Below, piece after piece: positions 1 to 12,026 of a stretch of 64,000 bases of DNA. Position 1 is the stretch's first letter; the number at the start of each line of letters is the position of its first letter. Position numbers and translations under genes: made by a program. Under the pieces are notes generated by a model. The model had not been told where the DNA came from, made no database searches, and saw only the letters and a program-made list of their open reading frames with translations. The stretch covers positions 1,488,001 through 1,552,000 of the forward strand of contig NC_135248.1 in the NCBI RefSeq assembly GCF_947623445.1. Reading direction: 5' to 3'. The stretch is from Clavelina lepadiformis. Lineage: Eukaryota; Chordata; Ascidiacea; Aplousobranchia; Clavelinidae.

Positions 1-188
1 CGAGAGGTCATTGTTAAAGTCACCTAGAAATGGAGTTCTTCGAAATGAAATGAAGTTAATTAATCGGATCATCGTTTGTGCTGATTTAATTAAGCTTTTT
101 CAAACAGTTGCTTTTTGTTGGGGATTGCAAAAATTATACCGACTTATTCGAAAATGAATGAAATGATATTCAGTTGTTTATTTTTCAG

Positions 189-1052
189 GGTGTTGTTTTT
201 CTTGATGTCATAACAGAAAAAGAATATAACCCGCTTACACTACACAGTGCTTCAAGTCCCTTTGGGTTAAAAGCTCGAACGTGCCGCTTACACGATCCCC
301 TGCTGGTTTCAGAACGTCGTAGAATCGCGGAAGACAAAGTGAGATACTGTTTTGGAAACAATTTTCATTGTTTTGCTCCACACAAAAGAATTGTTACAAT
401 GTTAAGTAACAATGAATGATTGCTTAGGTCATAATTCGTTGTGAAACCGGAGAGGTCGAACCTGATAGCGTCGTTCTTGCCAGAAGACTTCCGCCAAGCC
501 CCCTCGTACCGCTTGGACGCCACGAGACAAACTGTTCCACCTGGCTTGCGATGTCTCTAATAGACATGGAGAGCCCAGAACGGAACCGGAGCAGGTTGGA
601 TTGAACTTTTTGTTATTTTTTGTCTCGAATTTAAACCTAGTTATATCGGCACAGATTCCAGCAGAACCGAACCCAAAACCTGATGAATAGTTATATTACA
701 GTAGTTCCGCAGTAGTAACAGCATCCGGGGTAGTTTAGTCGACAGTCAGTGTAGTTTACCATAGTTTACCCCGAATTTGTGGTTTTAGAATAGGCCTAAG
801 TACCAAACGGGATTATAACCTTCCAATTACGTTTCCAGGCTACGAATAACCCGAACATCCAACCTCGCCAATATTGACTTTTCGACGTGGAACAAAACGA
901 CCGCACCGGAAGTCGCTGACCGCGAGTTACGGATCCAAAAGCGAAGACGGTTCAATATTCCAACAACGAAGCCGTCGGCTTCAGTACTTGACAATGCGGG
1001 AAAAACCGCGCGCGTTCGATTCGCAAATCCTCCGGTGACAACGACTGCCTGA
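189..1052 (+). CDS. 3' part of unknown gene with C-terminal PP1-docking (RVxF-like) motif
   Basis: Three exons fit one frame: 189-338 (after a TTTTCAG acceptor, donor GTGAGA), 428-594 (after TTGCTTAG, ends before GTTGGA, two bases over) and 839-1052 (after TTTCCAG, ends in TGA). Phases match across both junctions, giving 176 residues. The 5' exons lie before the window. I do not recognise the family. The protein is basic and rich in Ser/Thr/Pro. Near its end is RVRFANP, the R/K-V-x-F pattern used by regulatory subunits to dock on protein phosphatase 1; this is a short motif and could be chance. AATAAA at about 1195 gives a 3' UTR of about 150 bp. Codon use and splice sites look normal. An alternative exon at 655-715 would end early at TAG 713-715, and I think it less likely. 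Confidence 0.55.
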
Positions 1053-1189
1053 GTGTTGTGACGTCACGAGTTTATTTTTCACTGTCTTCCACAATTTGTG
1101 CCAACATTGCAATACAAGCCTCGTGCCAAGCTCGCATTCATTGAGCAACAATGGAGAAAATCGTTGCTGTCCTTTGGAACAACGCTGTG

Positions 1190-1203
1190 TTTTATAAATA
1201 AAC
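1190..1203 (+). promoter_or_regulatory. Polyadenylation signal of the gene at 189-1052
   Basis: The sequence ATAAATAAACTC contains AATAAA about 145 bp after the stop codon of the upstream reading frame. Confidence 0.5.
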
Positions 1204-1220
1204 TCAACCGAAATGTCAAT

Positions 1221-3377
1221 CGCTTGTCTTTATCTACTAACTAAGACTTTATACTCAGTCCTCCCTACTCTTAGCTTGTTTCCTTTTTAGGCAAATCATT
1301 TAGCGTAGAACGCTCATTTCTCATTTCTCATTTTACCTTTCACATTTAGCTTATTTTCTATGTATTGTGTAGGTAGCTTTTTAATGCACCATGATGTTTC
1401 GTGGCGTTTTAGTAGCTAAGATAATTCCTTTCACCTTTACGGCCGCAATTGGCAAAGCTTTTAAAATCTGTTATTGTTTTAGTCTGAAACCTCTTCTATC
1501 AGTAAAATGCTGTGTTTAGAAATAAAGCAGTTATGTCATTATCACAGAGTTTTAAGCCGTGCCAGAATCTCCAGGCTCAGGTTTGGGTTTAATTCTGAAA
1601 ATACAATTCGGGCTGGATCCAAATTCATAGTCTACTCACACTCTGGCACATTTGTGTCGCAATTTCACTTTCTTTACACGCAAGCGCGCAGAATGCTAAA
1701 AACCTCCTACAGAAAACAAATCTCAACCTATAAAAGAACTACATCAAAAGATGAATTCGATTAATTCAGTAAATTTAACTCTCGGGCTTCTCGGCTCTTG
1801 GTTATAAAAATAAGCTTGGCCAGTTTAAAACTTTGAGTCACCAAGAAAAACTCTTATGTCGGTTCTAGCGTGCGCCAGTTTCTTAAAAATAAAACGTAAA
1901 AGCCGCCCACCTTGCATTATAATCTACCTTTCAGCTCTATGTCGTATCGTTGAAAGATGAGATTTAGAAAGAAAACTGCAAGAGTAGCATTCTAACATTA
2001 TCCTCCATTATAGGCTACACTCATAATTCGAACGCCATTTTCCCAACAGTGATATTTCCTGGCGCATGAAATCTGAAAAACTTCAAGAACCTACGTATAG
2101 CGCAAAGTAACCATCCCATTTTACTAGCAGATGGCATTGTTCTGTTGGCTCATACAGCACCGGAGTTTACGCGCCATCACTTTTGAAAACGTTTTTTGCG
2201 CCAAATAGGTGGCGACATATACATTTTCACGGTAAAAAGTTGGCCCATATCAGCTTCATTTTCCATGCACGTGTCGCGTGCGCTATAGATTGAGACGAAA
2301 CTTTAGTTCAAAAATAATCCATTACTAATATCATCGTTTGTTTGTACAAACAATGTAGCTCGTTATGTGCAGTCATCACAAAACAAGTTAAACACATCAT
2401 TAAAACAGTTTTCTTGAACACTCTCATGCGCCTTTACCTGTGACGACCTCGCAGTGCATTTGCCGCTACCTGGCAGTGTATCTTTGTTAGTAATACCTGT
2501 AATAGCGCCATCTACTTGAAATGCATTTAAGTGTCAATGGGCATAAGTTAGTGCGCTGTAAAATTCAAAATTACGCGCCATAAATATCTAACTCTACCCA
2601 AGGTGGCGGCGTAACGAGGTTATGATGCGTGTAAAAGATTTGAGAACAGTTTTAAGTTGTTCTTCGTTCCGTTTTATTACCCTGAAAAATTTAAACAACG
2701 AACGAAATAACCTAAATAATTGATAGTCAGGTTATCAACGATTTAGCAAGGGTGAACTGTCATCATTTAACCACTCGGGCACTCACTACGGTGGATTTGT
2801 TCAAGACTAAACAGAAATATTTTGGTAATTGTACCACGTATTAAGGGAAACAGATTTTATAAGACAGTGCGTTGTGTGCATGACCACTTATATAGGAATG
2901 CAGCCACAGCCTTGACGGAAATGAGCGGCGAGTGGTGAAGGATAATGAAGCGATGAATGGAAGCGGCAAGATTGCTAAAATAAAAAGTGATCAACCGGCT
3001 TACGTTTATTCTGATCCTTTATTTGATTATCTTGTATTATTCTTTTATCCTATATCAGTTACCTTGTCTTGATAAAATAAACCCGTAAATATTAACGAAA
3101 CATTGGCAATAGCTACTTTCTGCCTTACACCAGGCAAATATTTGTATTGTTGTCAATATGCCTGGAGGCAAACACAGCACTTCTACCTGTGACGCATTAT
3201 AGTCAAATACACAGCTGATGTGTTTCGTCAGAGCTGAGTTGCACGTGACAAATCAACAGTTTTAAATGAAGGGGGTAGAGTATTGTTTTCTTACCAATAG
3301 TTTTCTGGACATTTAACTTATGTTGATAGGTATAAAGTACTTGTTAAGATTTCTATTTTGACTATGCTACCGCCATG
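1221..3377. other. Intergenic, no gene recognised
   Basis: AT-rich sequence without a convincing exon. An 85-codon frame at 1507-1764 has no similarity I recognise and no splice or polyadenylation context. Around 2925-2985 a short GC-rich patch (GAGCGGCGAGTGGTGAAGG and following) resembles the left flank of the GC-rich repeats at 6.0 and 7.0 kb. Confidence 0.5.
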
Positions 3378-3520
3378 TGCTTTCTTGGTTGTGCGTTGTG
3401 ATTCGATTGTAGAGTATTACGTTCATGTCCATGGCTTTCTAAAATACAAGAGATTCTGCCGAACGTCTTATCGACTTAGCTTAGACCAATCAATAATACC
3501 ACGAGGGTAGCGATATTAAC
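3378..3520 (+). repeat. Left arm of ~140-bp inverted repeat
   Basis: This segment matches the reverse complement of 5267-5406 with scattered differences. Shared blocks include TGCTTTCTTGGTTGTGC, GTGATTCGATTGTAGA, CCGAACGTCTTATCGACTTA and AGCGATATTAAC. Similarity stops sharply at both ends. The arms flank the orphan frame at 3663-4358, as terminal inverted repeats would, but could also be two copies of a dispersed short element. Confidence 0.75.
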
Positions 3521-3662
3521 AACTTAATCAATAATTTCGACAGCAACCGCGTTACCCGCCAATCTGATCCTTTTTTGTCAGTTCTCTCAACCTTGAAAAA
3601 AGGGCGACAAAATAACTCAAGGATATGAAACACAGGTGAACGAGATTCTGTTCAGTCTACTT

Positions 3663-4358
3663 ATGAAGGTAACAATTCAGTGTTTTTGGAACTCGGTTGA
3701 AAGATATTCATTCGTTGTTGAAATGGAAGAATCGACAGCAGAAGTCCACTATTTTAGAGCACGGTTGGCAAAACGCGTGGTATGGTTAAAAAATGGAAAT
3801 GAAATTATTTACTCTTTAAACGAAAGCCTTGCCGAAAGTGTTTATTGGAAGTTGATTATTTGGCCAAGTGATGACGAATTTATCTGGGGAAGGATTCAAA
3901 AAATAAACAAGGGGAAGTCATTGTGGAAAGACGCTGTACAAGCAATCTATGGCTCGTTCACAAAACTTCAGTCTGTTAATCCAAGGAAGTTCAATAGCTT
4001 AAAAGATGAGTTTCAACCACAAAAGCTTCTCAATGCTGCTTTTACACTACGAGCAGATTATCTCGAAATACTTGAGGAGTGCGCAAACCGGAATCCCGAA
4101 GATGCAATTCCCGATGACAAACTGCCCGTAGGCACTAAAATAAGAACCGGAATAGTTAAGTTTGAGAAATCGTTGGTATGTGTTTATGGGTGGATGCAAT
4201 TCCAAGAACCGCCGATTTTAGAGGAATGCGTCAAGTACTTGAATAAGCAGTTTACTGTGGGCGGTAATATTCTGATTTGGATGAATTACTGCACTGACTT
4301 GCCACGTTGGGAAGGGTTTTGTGGTCGCCAACGAGACATTTCATATGACGAAATTTGA
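3663..4358 (+). CDS. Orphan single-exon protein, 231 aa, function unknown
   Basis: An open frame runs from ATG 3663 to TGA 4358, with AATAAA at 4382 and thus a very short 3' UTR. A later ATG at 3723 (context GAAATGG) is an alternative start, and possible acceptors (TTCAG) at about 3654 and 3682 mean it may be the last exon of a longer gene. No domain is recognised. The protein is soluble-looking and Trp-rich, with no signal peptide or membrane segment, and it ends in a polar, acidic tail. It sits between inverted repeats (3378-3520, 5267-5406), so it could be a passenger or transposon-borne gene, but I see no transposase motif. Confidence 0.5.
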   Translation: MKVTIQCFWNSVERYSFVVEMEESTAEVHYFRARLAKRVVWLKNGNEIIYSLNESLAESVYWKLIIWPSDDEFIWGRIQKINKGKSLWKDAVQAIYGSFTKLQSVNPRKFNSLKDEFQPQKLLNAAFTLRADYLEILEECANRNPEDAIPDDKLPVGTKIRTGIVKFEKSLVCVYGWMQFQEPPILEECVKYLNKQFTVGGNILIWMNYCTDLPRWEGFCGRQRDISYDEI

Positions 4359-4380
4359 CTCGATTTATTCGTCAATGTTT

Positions 4381-4387
4381 CAATAAA
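4381..4387 (+). promoter_or_regulatory. Polyadenylation signal of the orphan gene
   Basis: AATAAA lies 24 bp after the TGA stop of the frame at 3663-4358. Confidence 0.55.
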
Positions 4388-4389
4388 AC

Positions 4390-5266
4390 AAGCAGTTTTA
4401 TTGTGAGTTGTGTTGTTTAAGTGACCACAAACTACAAACAGTAAGAAATATTTTTAACATATAAATGTGTGTAGGCTTTTATGTAAACCAAAGCGAACGG
4501 ATTATCGAAAATCGATAACGAAAATCCTATTTGGATTTTCTACAAATTTGAAAAAAAGCTTTCGTAACAAGCATAAAAGTCTTAATGCCTCAGAATTCAC
4601 CAAATTGCTGAAGTTCTGTTTTTAAAACGTGTACAGAACGAACAGATGTTGTGACGATTTTGCTCCCCATAAGCGCCTTAACTTGACACGGTGAACCGTA
4701 CAGTTGCAGCATGAGTGAATACGAAATTATACAAAGTTTTACTTTAAGATGAAGCAGGAACTTATTTTCTGGGAGAGGACAGAGTGGACATATCTCCCTC
4801 AACTTCACTGCTTAACATAACTGTATTCTGTAGCTGTCGATAATATGCATATCAAACAAAGTTTGTCTTTTTCAAAGCTTTCTAGTAAATTTTAGGTTCC
4901 TGATATGAACTATATAATACATCATACACAAGAGCAAACCACTGTATTCATTGTTTGGCAAACAATCCGGTCGTTGCGCTGCGTTGGTTGTGTGTGTGCG
5001 GGGTGGTGTGTGTGCGGGGTTGTGGGCAAATGAATCATCAGTTTCGGTTCCTTCTACGCAATAGAAACGGCCTACTGCGTAGTCAGTACTAGGCGTAGGC
5101 CCAGTACTGTGTAGCCTACAGTACAGCAGTGGGCCACATTCAATGCAAATAGCCAATATGCAAACATCATAAAATATCCCGATTCGCTTTGGCCGTGAAG
5201 AAAATGATTTATGCTCACACATTGCTGTATTATTACAACCTATAGTGATAAAGTGGAATGGAATAT
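4390..5266. other. Intergenic, no gene recognised
   Basis: No exon is supported. A short GT-rich patch at 4988-5025 (TGTGTGTGCGGGGTGG repeated) is a simple-sequence remnant. The minus-strand frames here look fortuitous. Confidence 0.4.
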
Positions 5267-5406
5267 GTTAATATCGCTACTCTCCTGATATTATTGATTG
5301 ATTTAAGTCGATAAGACGTTCGGTAGAATCTCTGCCATGGAAAAAAACAGCCATGGAAAAGGACGCAATAGTCTACAATCGAATCACATTGCACAACCAA
5401 GAAAGC
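5267..5406 (-). repeat. Right arm of ~140-bp inverted repeat
   Basis: Its reverse complement matches 3378-3520 (see that entry). The two arms enclose about 1.75 kb including the orphan frame. Confidence 0.75.
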
Positions 5407-5997
5407 ACCGACCTAGAGATGAAAAAAACTAAACGAAATGTCATTGGTGTGCATTCGTGCTGTACAAACTCGGGCTAATCTACAACGCCATTTCCTAGTG
5501 CTATGGTCACCAGAAACCGGGCTCTAGCCAAGGATGGGGTTTCTTTTACGATGGGTTTCTTTTCCCATTCTCTTGATGTACAGCATTAAAGCAATTTTCA
5601 TTCATCAGTTGCTTGAACACACCACCTGCTCGTCTGCTTAATTTTCGCTTTTTCAACTTGTGTTTTATGGATTTAACTAATTATAGGTTTAGTGGACGTT
5701 GTAGTTGTTACCATTAAGTATTACCGTTATTTCTCTTGAGCGCGTATTAAGCCTTTTTGGCTTTGTCACTTTTTCATGTTCATAGGCGCGCATCAGTAAC
5801 AACTGGCTTGATTTTTCGTCCCCACCGCGCTTTTGGCGAAAAATAAAATGATTGATTGTAACAGATGCCAAGGGACAAATCAAATGGTGGAAAGAGGCTG
5901 CATGATGAGGCTCGCCATCAAATTGCTGCTTGCCACTTTCATTTACAACTTAGCCAAATGTTTTTCCCGCCTTAATATGCCATCGCTTGCAAATCAA

Positions 5998-6390
5998 TTA
6001 CGTAGCTGCCGCCGTGAGTGGTGAGTTAGCGGTAGGTCGTGTTGAGAGGCGGTAGAATATGGCGAATTTGGAATTTGAATATGCGCGGCGGCAAGAACAG
6101 TGAATTGTCGCCGCGACAAACATAATTGAATGTCGCCGCGGCAAACCTAATTGATTGTCGCCGCTGCAAGTACAGTGAATTGACGCGGCGGCAAGCGAGG
6201 AATAGAGGCGGCAAACTGACGGCGAACGATGAGTAACAATATAGTTTTTTAAATCTGCGTTGATTGATGCAGGGAGATTCGATGATAAAGTGGAAAACAT
6301 AAACTCAATTTAAAAGTGTTTTGATTGTTGAAATAACGGCTTGTTGCTATAAAAGATGGGGTCAAATAACCTGCATAAAGTGTATTTCGG
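5998..6390. repeat. Dispersed GC-rich-core element, copy 1
   Basis: A core of about five degenerate GCGGCGGCAA...GTGAATTG units (about 6085-6215) is followed by a ~180-bp unique arm. The arm is recognisably the same as 7640-7870: both contain GGCGAA(C/T)GATGA, GATAAAGTG, AAGTGTT and CGACTTGTTGCT-like blocks in the same order. It looks like a non-autonomous mobile element with an internal tandem repeat. Reading frames here are repeat artefacts. Confidence 0.6.
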
Positions 6391-6394
6391 AACA

Positions 6395-6895
6395 GTATGC
6401 ATACCGCAAGGCAAGTGTCACTACAGTACATGTTGGTTCATTAGAAAGTATAAAAAGGCAAGAAATGGACACAATACTTTGGATGGAGATGGACGTAATG
6501 CAAAACTATCTACTTGATTTGGAAGGTTAAGAAATTTACCAGTCCTTTTGGTAACTGAACGCAATACGTCATAAAGCTCCACGTGTTCTTCATTATCGTT
6601 TCATTTTTAGAACACAGCTTAGTAAAAATTTATTGCATTTTGTCTTTTTTCTGTCACGATACGTTTGTCCAGTTTGGAGAAATAATTATAACACTTCAAT
6701 TAGCCGGAATATATTTTACGCTTTAACTTTTTTGCTAAAGTTTGATATATATGTGTTTTAATAATTATAATTACAGCAAATATCATTGTTATTGATTTAA
6801 AAATACTGAACCTCTTTATGAAACTGGGTGATTATATTATCGCCTATAGCAGCTAGTGGTTAATTAAGGACTTATATTCTTAAAAATCGTTAAAA
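6395..6895. other. Intergenic, nothing recognised
   Basis: Strongly AT-rich spacer between the two copies of the GC-rich-core element. No exon, RNA gene or repeat is supported. Confidence 0.4.
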
Positions 6896-6899
6896 TTTC

Positions 6900-7870
6900 T
6901 TACCGCCACCCACTTCCTACATTGTGCCGCCGATGCCCATGATTGTTTCGCCGCGGTATTCTGACTCGGCGGCGAGCAATAAATGGAAGCGTCGAGTGGT
7001 CAAATGGCTGCGATAGTAGAACAGAGTCGCGGCGGCAACAACGCTGAATTGACGCGGCGGCAACAACGGTAAATTGACGCGCCCGCAGCAACGGTGAATT
7101 AACGCGGCGGCAAAACAACGGTGAATTGACGCGGCGGCAACAACGGTGAATTGACGCGGCGGCAACAAGGGTGAATTGACGCGGCGGCAGCAACGGTAAA
7201 TTGACGCGGCGGCAACAACAACGGTGAATTGACGCGGCGGCAACAAGGGTGAATTGACGCGGCGGCAACAACGGTGAATTGACGCGGCGGCAGCAACGGT
7301 AAATTGACGCGGCGGCAACAACGATGAAGTGACGAGGCGGCAGCAACGATGAATTGGTGGGGGGGCAAGTACAGTGAATTGGCGTGGCGGCAACAACGAT
7401 TAAGTGACGCGGCGGTAAGAACGGTGAATTGACGCGGCGGCAACAACGGTGAATTGACGCGGCGGCAGCAACGGTAAATTGACGCGGCGGCAACAACGAT
7501 GAAGTGACGAGGCGGCAGCAACGATGAATTGGTGCGGTGGCAAGTACAGTGAATTGGCGTGGCGGCAACAATGATTTAGTGACGCGGCGGTAAGAACGGT
7601 GAATTGACGCGGCGGCAAGTATAGTGAATCGAAGCCGCGGCAAGAGGTTGCACACTGCCGGCGAATGATAATTAACACTGCTTATTAAAATTTGTTTTGA
7701 TACATGAAGGTTCGGTGATAAAGTGATACCAATACACATTCAGAAGTGTTCTAACTGTAGTACCATTTACTACCATAACAACGACTTGTTGCTGAAAGAG
7801 ATGGAAGCTTATAAACTGCATAAGGTACAATATATTTAGGAACCGTAGGCTTAAACATACTGTATAAACA
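6900..7870. repeat. Dispersed element copy 2 with 25-bp minisatellite
   Basis: About 24 tandem copies of a 25-bp unit (GAATTGACGCGGCGGCAACA + ACGGT, with variants) fill about 7022-7640. The flanks match copy 1 at 6.0 kb. A larger multi-unit block is itself repeated: the run from about 7290-7425 recurs at about 7465-7600, including the rare GATGAAGTGACGAGGCGG variant. Because 25 is not a multiple of 3, all minus-strand frames stay open and cycle through the same peptide, giving false ORFs up to 279 codons. Confidence 0.85.
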
Positions 7871-7879
7871 ATATAAGCT

Positions 7880-10298
7880 CTATATCAAAATTAAGTTTTA
7901 AACTAGCATTTTGAAATGTTGCTTTGTCGTGTACCCCTGTCCCGATTCACTTTACGAACATATCAAACCTACAACGAATGTTGATATTTCATGCATGACA
8001 TAAACTAGGAATCGCTATGGACTAAAAGAGGACAATTGTACAGTGGTTCATCATAACAAAGACATTAAAACACTTAAAATCTCTTTGATTATAACAATAT
8101 TAAATATATGACATGTGATTTTCACAGTACTCCTGAAGTAGCAAGCTTATGCTTATGAAAGCTCGTGTCGAAATATATAAAGTTAATCTTAAGAGTGCCA
8201 AACTACATGCTGTTTCTTATTTTACAATAATATTAAAGTCTTACTTCAAGTATGCCCTGAGGATGCAAAAATCTATTAGCACATATTCGGTATAGGCCTA
8301 TGTATGCTGTGTGTGGAAATCTTAGTACTCTTCGTATTTACCAACATGCTTTTAAGAAAGTGTTAAAGTGTGAATGAAACAATCACACAGAGCTATAACC
8401 GTTGTAGACTAATAAACTCTTTTTGTTAGCTGTGTGGCCTCAAGGCCGTGTTTGATACAGAGATTGGTGCCGCCGTGTGTCATCCTGATTGGTCAAATAT
8501 TGCTTGCTTGATTAGCAAAAGCTAGAAAGTAGACGCATACTAGGCTACATTACGTTGAATGTTTGGCCTAATCTTTTTGTGCACGCATTTAAACTTTTTC
8601 TGTCATTCTATTTCTGTTTTGCCTAAGCTAACGGTAACCTTTGATATAACTAAAAACTTGCCTTCAAACCGCAGAGTAATCAACTTACTCAACTGGAAAG
8701 TTTGTAGTTGAAAATAGCAAAGAGCATTTTAACTACAGTACTATGAAACACAGTGCTGGGACCATCTCTGATTGGAATTAGTAATTACTGGTTACTTACC
8801 GTGACCTCAGCGCTGGAGCAGCAGTGCTTAAGAATAATAGAAATCACTTATCACAAACTACATCCAAATTTTTCGTATTACAAAAAATCATTTTTTCATT
8901 TAATATTTAAAAAACGTATCAAAACAGTATGTTTGGCTTAATGTTAATAAAACCGCTATTTGCTATCAATGACTTCTTAATAACAACAATCAAGATTATC
9001 CGTTTTAGCCTTTTTTTGCCCTTTAGAGTAAGATTTTTATGCTGTTTTTCAACTTGTGGATATAGAGAGGCTATGGTTGCGTACCTCATCAACTTACTAG
9101 GCTCGTTGACTGAAATTTCAATGTCTCAGTGAAAGCAGGAGGGATTGTTATTGAAAGTTTGCTGGTAACAATGACGAGAAGTACTTCATAACTACATACG
9201 AAGCTAGTTTATGAGAGGCTAAATCGTTTGACAAAGCCCAGAGTAAAGACAAAGATGAATTTTTTTTCTAAATATTGTTTTCAGGTAATTTTATGGATTT
9301 ATTTGTACCGCAGCTCATTTTACGAATGAAATTAGTTGTTTAAGTGAGTTTTGAGTAGGCAGCGTTTTTTACCGATTTAAAGTTTTGTAAAATTAATTCA
9401 ATATGTTGTATGCTGTGATCATCGCAATGTTATCGTAACGTACTGGTAAAAGCTTGAAAGTTGCCATGTCCTGCTATCCTAATCTTAATCTGTCCGTCTG
9501 TTGCGGCAGCAAAACAACTTATCCTGTCATGAACTCGTGCGTGCGAAGACAGAAATTTCGGTGTGATGATGTGCACTAAGGCCGTAATTCTTCGTTTATT
9601 TGTTAGAAATTAGCGTTCAAACAACCAGTTTCTCTTTGTTTGTTTATTATATTTGCATGAAAATAAAACAGGTTGGCGTGCATGTTGGTGAATCAAGTGC
9701 ATACAGGTCCCATAATTTCCATTGCAAATCAACAGTGCAATGTGTCGTACATGCATGTACGAGAAAAAACGTCACTCTGATGTGTTTTCTTCTATACCCT
9801 GATTAACAACACTAGTTTATGTTCAAGAGCCAAGTGTTGCTCAGGCAACAAAATTTGTCCTATCTGTTTATTTTATGAAAATCCGCAAGTGTTTGAGCAA
9901 CTTGCTAACAGATTGTTCAACCCTGTAGCCTACATACTTGTGTTACATTTTTGCTTTGGTTAATGACAGAAGCTATTACCTTTATAGTTATATTTGTCAT
10001 ATTTCAAATCTTAACAAGAGCAAGGTTCTTGAAATAACATACATATCATACTGTATATATATATGTTCAAATTGTGCAAATGCATAATCAATGATACCAA
10101 GTGTCCAAAGTAAATTTCAACTTACCTTATTTTGGCTGTTACAAACATACTGTGAGTCTGTTACTGTTTGTATGATGGCATGCGTGTATGTGTCTTCAGA
10201 CCACTTCTATCTAGTCTTGACATGTCCTGGTACTCGTATGTGTATATGTATATGATGTGATGTACTCGTACATTTATATCAACGTTATTGTGAAAACG
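7880..10298. other. Intergenic/upstream region of MRPS24
   Basis: AT-rich sequence with no exon I can support. The short frames (8753-8941, 8929-9132, 9600-9806) lack splice context or known similarity. The MRPS24 promoter must lie in the right part if exon 1 is correctly placed at 10299. Confidence 0.4.
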
Positions 10299-12026
10299 AT
10301 GTTGACGTTGCAGCTTGTATGTGTGAACAAAAATAATAATTAAGTTTTACTAGTTTGTATTCTTATTTTAAGAAATCGTTATTGTTGTATTAGAAGCATT
10401 ATGTAAACAGGTGTAACACTCAAATAGTTTTTATGCCCATTACAAGAAGGTGAGGATTAGAATTTTTAAAGCAGTTTGCTAAAACCATCATTGATGTGCA
10501 AATGAAGTTTTTCGTTGCTAATCATATAAAAGAAAATGCAGTCTCAAGTAGCACATTCAGTAGCTGTAGCACATTGTGGCAGCTTATTGGAGAAAAGTAG
10601 ACATTTTAGCTCAAATGCAAAGCTTGTACCGCAAGGTACTAGGTATTTAATTTAAAATAACCAAAGCATTACATCATTTACAAAGTCTATTTTAATTCAT
10701 TCTCAGCACATTCTAATGACAATATTCCAAAATATAATTGAACTACTATTCAGAAAAAACAAAAGCTGACACAGTTTATTTTATGTTTTATATGCTGAGT
10801 TGTTGTGTGGCGAATTTAGGCTGCTTTTGATTATAATCTATACTGATGTATGAAGTTATTAAAATAATGCGTCTTTTGGCTATATAAGGACTTTGGATAC
10901 CTATGTGTGGCGTTGTATTTGTTGATTGATAAATAATTTACAGTTATTTTGCTTGCAGAAGCTTTTCGTCACTTTGCGGACAAAGAATGTACCTAACAGA
11001 TGTTTTCATGTGACTCCAATGTGTGCAAAGGTGAGAGCATCTTTTTCTTATGAAATTGACCATGTTTACTTACTTATATGAACTTTAATACCAACAATGT
11101 TCTTTGATGATAACTTTAACATAATTCATGTTTAATCCTTTTCGGGTTTGCCTACTTACTTTAATACATTACTGCCTCCAGGAATGTTTTTCCGGTGTTA
11201 TTTTAGTTCATTTAGCAAAATGTAAACGTTTTTCATGGTTGTGTGCAAATTTTAATAAATTATGGAAAACCGATTCAATTACTTCAGGCAACAGCTGGAC
11301 GATATAAACTGTCCAAAATGAACAACAAGCCGCTCACTTACGATCAGGCATTCAAGCCTAATATGATTGGTGTGACGAAAGGATGGCAGTCATCGCACAC
11401 AGGTAGCCTATTAACATCACTTGAGGTTGTTGCAACCAAAAATTTTAATGCATTGTCAACTTCAAACCTGTAATCTCTTGTCTCTGCTCCTTTCCAGGCC
11501 ACCTCCACGATGAAGATGGTGCGTATGAGAGGATGTATGAAGACAGGTTCATTCGGAGGTTCATGGACGGAACATTTCACAGACTCATTCCATCTGGGCC
11601 AGGTAAGTTGTTACTACATTGGTGATATTACCATTATAAAGCACAAAGTGAAAATGTGCAGTATTTCATATAGTATGTTGAATTTTGGAATGCATTTTAT
11701 GTTGATTTGCATTTTTGCTTGTATCTTAGCTTCATACTTGTAATAGTTTGTGTTTTCTTTCCAAGTTCAACTCATTTAAAATATTGTCCCTACTACAAAA
11801 TCAAATTGCAATTTGTTGAAAACATCAAATTGTTTTTGTTACAGTTATTAAGCGTCGATGCAACATGATTGAAGTTGTCGCGCCAAGTTACACACCGAGG
11901 AAACTAGATGCGCTTCCGTTCCTTGTTTCTTATTCTGAAAGAATGCTTTCAGCAGTCCTGAAGTGTAATGTTAAAATTTATATCCATATCGTTTATAAGG
12001 AAGATATTGAATACAAATACATTTGA
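10299..12026 (+). CDS. MRPS24: Mitochondrial small ribosomal subunit protein mS24 (uS3m)
   Basis: This component of the mitochondrial ribosome small subunit is imported into the matrix. Exons 10959-11030, 11288-11402, 11498-11602 and 11845-12026 join in frame with GT-AG introns. They encode KPLTYDQAF, KGWQSSHTG, FIRRFMDGTF and the C-terminal DIEYKYI. These align in order with vertebrate MRPS24 (KPVTYEEAH, KGWLSLHTG, FLRKFMWGTF, ...YKYL). The segment FHVTPMCAK at the end of the first sure exon matches the human LHTSPVCAK region at the presequence cleavage site. Exon 1 is uncertain: ATG 10299-10316 followed by GTATGT is phase-compatible and gives a basic/hydrophobic presequence, for about 163 aa in total (human 167). 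A frame from ATG near 10536 is the alternative. The gene looks intact and single-copy here. Confidence 0.9.

Noticed and set aside
1507-1764. 85-codon plus-strand frame
   Set aside because: No similarity, no splice sites or polyadenylation signal in the right place, composition like surrounding non-coding DNA.
6900-7739. Minus-strand open frames up to 279 codons in the minisatellite
   Set aside because: They are produced by the 25-bp repeat, which is open in all three frames on that strand and cycles the same peptide; no splice or polyadenylation context.
10536-10640. ATG 10536 frame (MQSQVAHSV...) as MRPS24 exon 1
   Set aside because: Its only good donor leaves the wrong phase for the exon at 10959; ATG 10299 with GTATGT fits phase 0. 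Not excluded.
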